NCBI GenBank assembly: GCA_955652545.1
Contig: CATPCA010000044.1
Span: forward strand, 1-5,921
Reading direction: 5' to 3'
DNA from: Candidatus Dormiibacterota bacterium
GTDB lineage: Bacteria > Chloroflexota > Dormibacteria > UBA8260
DNA: 5,921 bases
The notes under the pieces: model-generated
Database searches by the model: none
What the model was told of the DNA's origin: nothing
Seen by the model: only the letters and a program-made list of their open reading frames with translations
In this document: positions 1-5,558 of the stretch, in pieces
Layout of the letters: each line of letters starts with the position of its first letter
Numbering within the stretch: the first letter of the stretch is position 1
Program-made: the position numbers and the translations under genes

Positions 1-62
1 ACGTCGCCACGCGCGATGTGCCGCCACAGATCCGCCTCGGCGGAGGACACAATGCAGCCGTG

Positions 63-2645
63 GTGCCCACCAACGACAACCAGCTCCGAGTCGAGGAGGA
101 CGAGCGGGCGGAGCTGCTCAGCGACATCCGTTACGACGTGTTGCTGGCCCTCGGGGCCGATGACGCGGCGCCGACATTCACCTCGCAGACCACCGTCGAT
201 TTCCGCTGCAGCAGGGACGGCGCCGACACCTTCGTCAACCTCACCGCGGCGCGCGTTCGCACTGTCGTGCTCAACTCCCGTGAGCTGACCGCGGACGAGC
301 ACACCTTCAACGGGCGCCGCCTGCGCCTGCCCGGTCTGCGTGAGGGCGACAACCACCTCGTGGTCACGGCGGACTGCGCCTACGACCGCAGCGGCGTCGG
401 CCTGCACCGCTTTCGCGACCCCATCGACGCCACCGTGTACACCCACACCAACTTCGAGCCCTTCGACGCCCATCGCGTGCTCGCCTGCTTCGACCAACCC
501 AGCCTCAAGGCGACGCTGTCGATGCATGTGCAGGTGCCGGACGGATGGACGGTGTGCTCCAACTGCCCGCTCGAGGACTCGCGCAGCGCGGGCGGGCGGA
601 CGACGTGGAGCTTCGCCACCACCCGTCCCCTGCCGCCCTACCTCTTCGCCGTCGCGGCCGGCGAGTACGACGTCATCGAGGGCGCACCGCACCGCGACAC
701 CCCGCTGCGCCTGATGTGCCGCCGCTCGCTGACCCGTTACCTGCGCGGGCAGGCCGACGAGATCTTTGACATCACCCGCCGTGGCCTCGCCCACTTCGAG
801 AAGCGCTACGGTCACGACTACCCCTTCGGGGCCTACACGCAGGTGTTCGTCCCCGAGGCGAACTTCGGCGCCATGGAGAACCCGGGCTGCGTCACCTTCA
901 ACGAGATGTTCATCCACCGCGGGCCTGTCTCCGGGCTGCAGCGTTCGCGGCGGGCCAACGTCATCCTCCACGAGATGGTCCACGTGATGGGCTTCGGCGA
1001 CGTGGTGACGATGCGCGACTGGGGCGACCTCTGGCTCAACGAGACCTTCGCCACCGTCGAGGCGACGTTCGCCGTCGACGCCCTCGGCCTCCCCGGCGCC
1101 TGGGTCGACTTCGCCGGCATGGTCAAGTCGCGGGCGCTGCACCAGGACCAGCTCTCCACCACCCACCCCATCCTCGTCGATGCCCCCGACACCGACTCCG
1201 TTCGTGCCAACTTTGACGGGATCACATACCACAAGGGAGCCTCGGCGCTGCGCCAGCTGATCGCGTGGGTGGGCGACGAGCCGTACGCGGCCGGCATCCG
1301 CGCCTACTTCAGGGAGTTCTCCTGGGGCAACGCCACGCGCGCCGACTTCCTCGCCCACCAGGCCCGCGAGTCGGGCCGAGACCTCAGCAGCTGGGCGCAC
1401 CTGTGGCTCGAGACGGCCGGCGTCAACACCCTGACCGCGATGCCCGTCATGGACGGGGGCCGCTACACCGCGGTCTCGCTCCGCCAGTTCCCCGACGCGG
1501 CGGCCGGGGTTGTCCGCCCGCACCGCGTCAACGTCGGTCTGTACGACCGCGACGCCGGCAGCATCCACCGGCGCATTGTTGTCCCGGCGGAGATCACCGA
1601 CGGTGAGTCGGCAATCCCCGAGCTCACCGGCCAAGCGGTGGCGGCATTGGTCATCGCCAACGACGAGGACCTGACCTACGCAAAGTTGCGTTTCGACGCC
1701 GCGTCGCTGACGACCCTCCTCGACGGTGGCGTGGCGGCCATCGACGACGCGCACACGCGCTCGCTGTGCTGGACGGCGCTCCACGACATGGCGCGCGACG
1801 CCGAGCTCCGCGCCGGCGCGTTCGTTGCGGCGGTGGTGGCCCAGACCTCGCTGGAGACCGACGAGCTCGTGCTCGAACGGCTCCTCGCCGCCGCGGCGGT
1901 GGTCGCCGAGCGCTACACCGCCGACGAGAACGGTGCCCAGGCCCTCGCAACCCTGGCGACCGCAGCCCTGACCCGGCTTCCCAGCACGCCGGCGCCGCTG
2001 ATCTGGGCCCGCTGTCTCGCCTCCACCGCCCGCGACCAGGCGCATCTCGACGCCGTCCAGGGCCTGGTCGATGGCGAGGTGGAGATCGCCGGGCTCGAGG
2101 TCGATGTCGAGCTGCGCTGGCTGCTCCTCGCCCGGCTGGCCACCCAGGGGCGGGCCGGCGCGCCCGAGATCATGGCCGCTCTCGAGGCCGACCCGACGGA
2201 TGCCGGACAGCGTCGCGCCGACGCCTGCCTGTCGGCGCGGCCCTCTCGTGAGGCCAAGGCCGAGGCCTGGACGGCGGCGGTCGAAGGCAGCTCGCTGGGC
2301 CGCGCTCGACTGCAGGCAGCTCTCGGCGGCTTCACCGCGGGGCTGTTCAGCGCCGGCGGATTCCACGCCGGCGGCCGCGACCAGGTGGCGCTGACCAGGC
2401 CATACGTCGCCGCCTACGTGAAGGCGGTGCCGGCGATCTGGATGGAACGCGAGTACGAGGTCGCCAGGGTCATCACCGAGGGGCTGTTCCCCGACGAGCC
2501 CGCCGACGCGGTCACGATCGCGTCGGTCGAGCGCCTCATCGACGGCGGCGAGTTGCAGGTGAATTGCCGGCGCATCCTCATGGAGGGCCGCGATGGGTTG
2601 TTGCGGGCGCGTACCGCTCGTGCAGCCGACGCCGGGCCAGGCTGA
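63..2645 (+). CDS. pepN: M1-family aminopeptidase N (PepN-like zinc metallopeptidase)
   Basis: This protein should remove N-terminal residues from peptides in the cytoplasm, since no signal peptide is visible. About 860 residues from GTG 63, the usual PepN length. Visible in order: an N-terminal beta domain with a CFDQPSLKA stretch; the exopeptidase motif GAMEN (residues ~269-273); zinc motif HEMVH (~303-307); WLNE with the third zinc ligand Glu (~327); a YHKG segment whose Tyr (~389) matches the transition-state Tyr of PepN; then a long Ala/Leu-rich helical ERAP1-C-like C-terminus. Odd: 19 rather than the canonical 18 residues separate HEXXH from the Glu, and the usual MWFGD reads VMGFGD. 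The start is uncertain. GTG 18, 60 and 63 are all in frame. I prefer 60 or 63 because homologous-looking sequence begins at PTNDNQLRVEEDERAELL. GGAGG at 42-46 is far from both and sits ideally for an out-of-frame ATG at 52. The family call is firm; full activity is not. Confidence 0.93.
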   Translation: MPTNDNQLRVEEDERAELLSDIRYDVLLALGADDAAPTFTSQTTVDFRCSRDGADTFVNLTAARVRTVVLNSRELTADEHTFNGRRLRLPGLREGDNHLVVTADCAYDRSGVGLHRFRDPIDATVYTHTNFEPFDAHRVLACFDQPSLKATLSMHVQVPDGWTVCSNCPLEDSRSAGGRTTWSFATTRPLPPYLFAVAAGEYDVIEGAPHRDTPLRLMCRRSLTRYLRGQADEIFDITRRGLAHFEKRYGHDYPFGAYTQVFVPEANFGAMENPGCVTFNEMFIHRGPVSGLQRSRRANVILHEMVHVMGFGDVVTMRDWGDLWLNETFATVEATFAVDALGLPGAWVDFAGMVKSRALHQDQLSTTHPILVDAPDTDSVRANFDGITYHKGASALRQLIAWVGDEPYAAGIRAYFREFSWGNATRADFLAHQARESGRDLSSWAHLWLETAGVNTLTAMPVMDGGRYTAVSLRQFPDAAAGVVRPHRVNVGLYDRDAGSIHRRIVVPAEITDGESAIPELTGQAVAALVIANDEDLTYAKLRFDAASLTTLLDGGVAAIDDAHTRSLCWTALHDMARDAELRAGAFVAAVVAQTSLETDELVLERLLAAAAVVAERYTADENGAQALATLATAALTRLPSTPAPLIWARCLASTARDQAHLDAVQGLVDGEVEIAGLEVDVELRWLLLARLATQGRAGAPEIMAALEADPTDAGQRRADACLSARPSREAKAEAWTAAVEGSSLGRARLQAALGGFTAGLFSAGGFHAGGRDQVALTRPYVAAYVKAVPAIWMEREYEVARVITEGLFPDEPADAVTIASVERLIDGGELQVNCRRILMEGRDGLLRARTARAADAGPG

Positions 2646-2659
2646 AGGGTTCAGCCGGC
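2636..2659. terminator. Hairpin shared by two convergent genes, possible bidirectional terminator
   Basis: A perfect 7-bp inverted repeat, GGCTGAA (2640-2646) and TTCAGCC (2650-2656), encloses the loop GGG. Past a bulged A at 2639 three more pairs form (2636-2638 with 2657-2659). The TGA of the aminopeptidase gene (2643-2645) is in one arm and the stop of the glycosyltransferase gene (2651-2653, minus strand) is in the other. The coding regions are 5 bases apart, so any terminator must lie here or inside a gene. There is no T-tract on either side. Actinobacterial terminators often lack one, so the function is plausible but inferred. Confidence 0.45.
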
Positions 2660-3943
2660 GATCGCCATCGCCTCATCGTCGGCGTAGCCGCAAGGCGTGG
2701 CGGTGACGATGTCGGGACGCGTGACCCGGCCGTAGATGGCGGCCAGCCGGTCGGACATGCGCTCCCATGTAAACGTCGCGGCGCGCACACGAGCGGCCTC
2801 GCCCATGCGTTCCCGCATGTCCGGATCGTCGAGGAGCGTCGCGATCGCGTCGGCAAACGCCTGCGGCTGGCGGGCGGCGACCAGGGTGCCGGTCTGCCCG
2901 TCGGCGATGATCTCGGTGAGGCCGCCCACCGCGCTGGCCACCACAGGGGTGCCGAGCGCCTGTGCCTCGAGGGCGACCAGGCCGAAGGTCTCGGTCAGCG
3001 ACGGCATCACGAAAACGTCCGCGAGGTCGTAGTAGTCGGCGAGGTCCTCGTGCTCCACGGCGCCGAGGAAGCGCACCCGCGAGCCGAGCCCGTGCGTGCC
3101 CGCCTGGGCTTCGAGCCGGCGCCGCTCCCCACCTGCGGCGGCGCCGTCCCCGCTGTCCTCGCCGATCACCAGCGTGACCACGTCGTCGAACCGCGGCTCC
3201 TCACAGAGCGCGGCGACGGCATGGAGCAGCGTGTCCGCCCCCTTGAGCGGTTCGAGCCGGCCGGCGAAGAGGAGAACGCGGTGGCCGGTCAGCGACAGCT
3301 CGTCGCGCAGGCGCGCGGTGTCGCGGGGGCGCACCACGCGCAGATCGACACCGGGCTGGGCGACACAGATCCGTGCCCGCGGGGCACCGTACAGCCGCAT
3401 CAGGTCGCGGGCCTCGGCGACGCTGCCGGTCACGAGGCGGTCTGCGCTCGCAACTAGGCGTGTCTCGGCGAGCGCGCGCCGCTCATCCATGGGCAGCCCG
3501 GCCCGCGCCTTGGTGCGCGCCAGGGTGTGGAAGGACTGCACCCACGGGACGAGCCAGACGTCGCGGAGCTGCTGGGCCACCAACCCGCCCAGCCAGTAGT
3601 GTCCGTGGACCACCGCGTAGCGGCGGCGCTCACTGGCGGCGTGGGCGACGACGGCGCGGGTGAAGGTGTCGACGTGCTCGACGAGGTCGGCCTTGGGGAG
3701 GGCTCGACGTGGACCGGCGGCCAGCCGGACCAGGCGGCTCATCGGGGCGATCATCTCCTCGTCGGGCGACACAGTGTCGTCGCGCCGGACGAAGACGTCG
3801 GTGGGGATGCCGCACGCGGCCAGTCCCTCGCAGAGACGGCGGACCGCGAGGTTGCCGCCTCCATTCTCTCCGCGCCCCAGCGCCCCGATCGGCGAGGCAT
3901 GCATGGAGATGACCGCAACCGGACCGGCGATGGCGCGTGGCAT
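2651..3943 (-). CDS. GT4-family glycosyltransferase, MshA/sucrose-phosphate-synthase type
   Basis: A predicted retaining GT-B glycosyltransferase of 430 residues that transfers a sugar from a nucleotide-sugar donor; the acceptor is unknown. The N-terminal Rossmann domain opens with VAVISMHASPIG (residues 9-20) and a Gly-rich loop GENGGGN (25-31), the position where MshA proteins carry a GGMN-type loop. HGHYWLGG (113-120) and HTLARTKA (139-146) also resemble MshA. The C-terminal donor domain has QPGVD (196-200), FAGRLEPLKG with Arg229 and Lys234 at the usual phosphate-binding positions, and the EX7E motif Glu318/Glu326 in LTETFGLVALEA. MshA, the first enzyme of mycothiol synthesis, is the closest pattern I recognise. 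The altered loop and lack of mycothiol neighbours make me withhold the symbol; a glycolipid, glycogen/maltoside or sucrose-phosphate-type enzyme is equally possible. The ATG at 3943 is chosen because the N-terminal strand starts right after it. There is no Shine-Dalgarno sequence, and a -10 box fits leaderless transcription. Confidence 0.9.
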   Translation of the reverse strand: MPRAIAGPVAVISMHASPIGALGRGENGGGNLAVRRLCEGLAACGIPTDVFVRRDDTVSPDEEMIAPMSRLVRLAAGPRRALPKADLVEHVDTFTRAVVAHAASERRRYAVVHGHYWLGGLVAQQLRDVWLVPWVQSFHTLARTKARAGLPMDERRALAETRLVASADRLVTGSVAEARDLMRLYGAPRARICVAQPGVDLRVVRPRDTARLRDELSLTGHRVLLFAGRLEPLKGADTLLHAVAALCEEPRFDDVVTLVIGEDSGDGAAAGGERRRLEAQAGTHGLGSRVRFLGAVEHEDLADYYDLADVFVMPSLTETFGLVALEAQALGTPVVASAVGGLTEIIADGQTGTLVAARQPQAFADAIATLLDDPDMRERMGEAARVRAATFTWERMSDRLAAIYGRVTRPDIVTATPCGYADDEAMAIAG

Positions 3944-3955
3944 GAGATCAGTCTA
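3943..3955 (-). promoter_or_regulatory. Putative leaderless promoter of the glycosyltransferase gene
   Basis: On the minus strand TAGACT (3950-3955) matches the actinobacterial -10 consensus TANNNT. Six bases (3944-3949) separate it from the A of the ATG start at 3943, the spacing expected if transcription begins at the start codon itself. No ribosome binding site precedes the ATG, which supports a leaderless message. No convincing -35 hexamer is visible. Confidence 0.4.
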
Positions 3956-4050
3956 CCGGCAGGCCCAGTTCGGAACGAGTGTCGCGTTTTGAATCGACCG
4001 GCGTGCGGGACGCTGTAGTCGTGCCATTCCGGCATTCAAAGGACTGGACC

Positions 4051-4236
4051 ATGGAACCGCTGACACCTCTCGCCCGACATGCGCAGGAGCTTCCGCCCGA
4101 CTGGAAGTGGATGGCGCTCTTCGCTCCCCCTTCTTCCTATGAAGACGAGTGGCGATCGTGGCTGGCTCGCGCCCAGCAGGCCGAGCAGGCAGCCACCCTT
4201 CACTACTGGGCTTCGCGCGTCGATCACGCGGCCTGA
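4051..4236 (+). CDS. Small hypothetical protein, 61 residues, Trp-rich
   Basis: I do not recognise a family. The protein is soluble-looking with no membrane segment or signal. A proline-containing N-terminus leads to LPPDWKWMALFAPPSSYEDEW, then a predicted amphipathic, Ala/Gln-rich helix (RSWLARAQQAEQAATLHYWASRVDHAA) to the end. Four tryptophans in 61 residues is high. The start ATG 4051 is preceded by AAAGGA at about 4038-4043 with a 7-base spacer, a better ribosome site than most in this window, so I prefer it over the in-frame upstream codon at 3979. A weak promoter could be TTGAAT (3989-3994) with TGTAGT (4014-4019), spacing 19. It ends 77 bases before ohr and may be its upstream neighbour, although ohr has its own -10-like box between them. 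It could be spurious, but the composition and ribosome site argue for a real gene. Confidence 0.55.
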   Translation: MEPLTPLARHAQELPPDWKWMALFAPPSSYEDEWRSWLARAQQAEQAATLHYWASRVDHAA

Positions 4237-4260
4237 CCGAGCGCGTCGACTGGGTACGAT
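4232..4260 (+). promoter_or_regulatory. Putative promoter of ohr
   Basis: CCTGAC (4232-4237) and TACGAT (4255-4260) are separated by 17 bases, the optimal spacing, and TACGAT fits TANNNT. Transcription would start near 4267, about 47 bases before the ohr ATG. The -35 element overlaps the stop codon of the preceding small ORF. Confidence 0.4.
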
Positions 4261-4263
4261 GCT

Positions 4264-4287
4264 CGGCGAGGGGGTCGTCGCTCGCCG
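4264..4287 (+). repeat. Inverted repeat in the ohr 5' leader
   Basis: CGGCGAG (4264-4270) and CTCGCCG (4281-4287) are perfect reverse complements around a 10-base loop, lying across or just after the predicted ohr transcription start and 26 bases before the ATG. It could be a regulator-binding site, a leader hairpin, or chance in GC-rich sequence. It does not resemble the AT-rich OhrR operators known from Bacillus. Confidence 0.3.
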
Positions 4288-4313
4288 TAACCGCGCTGCA
4301 TGAGGAGACCTCG

Positions 4314-4760
4314 ATGACCGACACAACCACCACGCAGCCGGCGCGGGTCATGTACACCGCTGAAGCGATGGTGACCGGCGGGCGCAAGGGCCATGGCAAG
4401 ACGTCGGACGGCCGGCTGCAGGTCGACTTCTCCAGCCCGAGTGAGCTCGGCGGCGACGGTGGCCCGGGAACCAACCCCGAGCAGCTCTTCGCGCTCGGCT
4501 ATGCCGCGTGCTACCAGAGTGCGTTGCTCGGCATCGCTCGCCGCAAGGAACTTGTCGCCGACGACTCGACGGTGAGGGCGCGTGTCGGCCTCGGCACCAT
4601 CGGCGAGGGCCGCTTCGGCATCACCGTCGAGCTCCACGTGACATTGCCATCGATCTCTGATCGCGCCACCGCAGAAGGCCTGGTCGAAGCCGCGGACCGT
4701 CGTTGCCCGTACTCCAACGCCGTCCGCGGCAATGTCCCGGTGACCATCACCGTCGACTGA
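4314..4760 (+). CDS. ohr: Organic hydroperoxide resistance protein Ohr (OsmC/Ohr family)
   Basis: A cytosolic thiol peroxidase that reduces organic and fatty-acid hydroperoxides through two reactive cysteines, with lipoylated or dithiol reductants in characterised members. It has 148 residues, close to the usual ~140-145. The peroxidatic Cys66 sits in GYAACYQSAL and the resolving Cys131 in RRCPYSNAVRGN. Arg24 in TGGRKGH and Glu56 in TNPEQLF are 42 and 10 residues before Cys66, the same spacing as Arg18/Glu50/Cys60 of the characterised Ohr proteins. These features separate Ohr from OsmC. ATG 4314 is preceded by GAGGAG (4302-4307); the longer frame back to 4149 overlaps the small ORF and is not Ohr-like. 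Ohr is usually controlled by the MarR-type repressor OhrR; no ohrR gene lies in this window. The stop codon abuts the -10 box of the next transcription unit. Confidence 0.95.
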   Translation: MTDTTTTQPARVMYTAEAMVTGGRKGHGKTSDGRLQVDFSSPSELGGDGGPGTNPEQLFALGYAACYQSALLGIARRKELVADDSTVRARVGLGTIGEGRFGITVELHVTLPSISDRATAEGLVEAADRRCPYSNAVRGNVPVTITVD

Positions 4761-4766
4761 TAGACT
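4740..4766 (+). promoter_or_regulatory. Putative promoter of the cobalamin riboswitch transcript
   Basis: TAGACT (4761-4766) follows the ohr TGA with no gap and matches TANNNT; it is the same hexamer as the -10 proposed for the glycosyltransferase gene. A GTGACC (4740-4745) could act as -35 but the spacing of 15 is short. Initiation near 4773 would start the RNA just before the riboswitch. No terminator separates ohr from the leader, so read-through from ohr is also possible. Confidence 0.4.
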
Positions 4767-4772
4767 TTCGCC

Positions 4773-4925
4773 ACCGCGCTCCGGCGACAGGGAATCCGGT
4801 GAGAATCCGGGGCTGTCGCGCAACTGTCAACGGGGAGCAGCCGGCCACCGGTCACTGGGACACGGTCCTGGGAAGACGGCCGAGCTGCACTGATCCGTGA
4901 GCCAGGAGACCTCCGTCGGGGCGGA
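4773..4925 (+). ncRNA. Cobalamin (B12) riboswitch aptamer
   Basis: The conserved blocks of the cobalamin aptamer (Rfam family Cobalamin) occur in order. P3 forms from CGACAG (4785-4790) and CTGTCG (4813-4818), enclosing GGAATCCGGTGAGAATCC (4791-4808), the GGAA..GGTG..AATCC core. Then come GCAACTGT (4820-4827), GTCACTGGG (4851-4859), GGGAAGACGG (4870-4879), and the B12 box GTGAGCCAGGAGACC (4897-4911). CCGC (4774-4777) can pair with GCGG (4921-4924) as a closing stem. Binding of adenosylcobalamin or a related corrinoid normally lowers expression of the downstream gene, typically for B12 uptake or synthesis. Here the downstream gene is the exported toroid protein starting at 5019. The exact ends are estimated; the identity is secure. 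Confidence 0.93.
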
Positions 4926-4929
4926 ACCA

Positions 4930-5018
4930 CTCTGAGCCCGCGCGAAACGGGAAGGTGGGCCCCTCATGCGGCGAGGGTCTCATCGTTGCGGGACTCCACG
5001 CGCCGTGGGGAGACCTCG
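4930..5018 (+). promoter_or_regulatory. Riboswitch expression platform masking the ribosome binding site
   Basis: Several mutually exclusive pairings can be drawn by eye. CTCCACG (4994-5000) pairs with CGTGGGG (5004-5010) over a 3-base loop (7 pairs, one G-U), burying the GGGG of the Shine-Dalgarno. GGTCTC (4976-4981) pairs with GAGACC (5010-5015) and, past one bulged G, extends to the base before the ATG. The same GGTCTC is complementary to GAGACC (4906-4911) inside the B12 box. CCCTC (4961-4965) and GAGGG (4973-4977) form a further competing hairpin, and CCCG/CGGG (4937-4940/4948-4951) is a candidate for the L13 stem. There is no T-run, so translational rather than transcriptional control is inferred. 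Confidence 0.55.
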
Positions 5019-5558
5019 ATGCGACGTCACTGTGCAGCGGTCGGCGCGACTCTGACCGCTCTCGGCATGACAGTCCTGTTCCTGGCCGCGACGGTCTTCG
5101 CGGCAACCCCGGCGACATCTCAGGCCAACGCTGCACTTCGCTACCTGTACGGCCAGGTCGGCAGCAACGGCAGCATCGCGTCCTCGCTGGGTGCGACCGA
5201 GGACACCGTGATCAGCGTCGCCGACAGCGGCTACGACCCAGCCACGCTGAAGGGTGCGTCGGGGACCTCGGCGTATCACTATCTGAGCGGCCACGCCTCG
5301 ACGATCACGACCGCCGGCGGAGCGGCGAAGTACGTGCTCGCCTGGGTCGCCGCAGGCAAGCCCGCCGCCATCGACGCCTCCGCGTGGCTGACCAAGCTCA
5401 ACGCGCCGGCGAGCGGTGGCGGCTTCCTCGAGCCCAACGGCGCATTCCACAATGCCAACGCGACCATCGAGACCGCCAACGCGTTCTCGCAGTCGCTGGC
5501 GGTTCTCGCCGACCTGGCCGCCGGGCACAGCCTGCCGGCTCACTCCACCGGTGGCTGA
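5019..5558 (+). CDS. Exported alpha/alpha-toroid (transcobalamin-like) protein, 5' part before a frame break
   Basis: 179 residues up to TGA 5556-5558. The N-terminus MRRH plus a hydrophobic stretch (about residues 8-28, cut near VFA-ATPA) is a Sec signal peptide, so the protein acts outside the membrane. The mature part looks like helix-pair repeats of the prenyltransferase/terpene-cyclase toroid fold: ANAALRYLYGQ..., then ASAWLTKLNAPASGGGFLEPNGAFHNANATIETANAFSQSLAVLADLAAG, with the Gly-Gly-Phe turn and a following helix. The fold is shared with the N-terminal barrel of intrinsic factor and transcobalamin. With the B12 riboswitch upstream, a cobalamin- or corrinoid-binding role is inferred, not shown. 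ATG 5019 has GGGGAG at 5007-5012. The frame stops in mid-repeat, and the repeat resumes at once in the -1 frame at TGG 5552, so this is one gene with a single-base loss near 5550 (sequencing error or mutation). Confidence 0.82.
   Translation: MRRHCAAVGATLTALGMTVLFLAATVFAATPATSQANAALRYLYGQVGSNGSIASSLGATEDTVISVADSGYDPATLKGASGTSAYHYLSGHASTITTAGGAAKYVLAWVAAGKPAAIDASAWLTKLNAPASGGGFLEPNGAFHNANATIETANAFSQSLAVLADLAAGHSLPAHSTGG

Noticed and set aside
1..50. Possible start of a divergent minus-strand gene (GTG at 50-48, reading VSSAEADLWRHIARGDV)
   Set aside because: It looks protein-like and has G/C third positions, but only 17 residues are visible, there is no ribosome site, and it would start about 10 bases from the peptidase start. 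It cannot be supported within this window.
2564..3457. A 297-codon open frame on the + strand opposite the glycosyltransferase gene
   Set aside because: It is antisense to a well-supported GT4 gene, is rich in Arg/Gly/His/Ala with no recognisable motif, and overlaps the end of the peptidase gene; a GC-rich shadow frame.
3527..4018. A 163-codon + strand frame over the glycosyltransferase start
   Set aside because: Antisense to the conserved N-terminal part of the glycosyltransferase, with no recognisable protein features.
4264..4287. Rho-independent terminator after the small ORF
   Set aside because: The inverted repeat has no T-tract and lies downstream of the predicted ohr promoter, inside the ohr leader.
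4149..4313. N-terminal extension of Ohr by 55 residues
   Set aside because: The extension overlaps the small ORF, is not Ohr-like, and ATG 4314 has its own good ribosome site and the normal family length.
4224..4823. A 199-codon minus-strand frame covering ohr
   Set aside because: Shadow of ohr, which has all catalytic residues on the + strand.
4980..5543. A 187-codon minus-strand frame covering the toroid gene
   Set aside because: The + strand shows a signal peptide, a ribosome site, an upstream riboswitch and repeats; the minus frame is low-complexity Arg/Gly/Val sequence.
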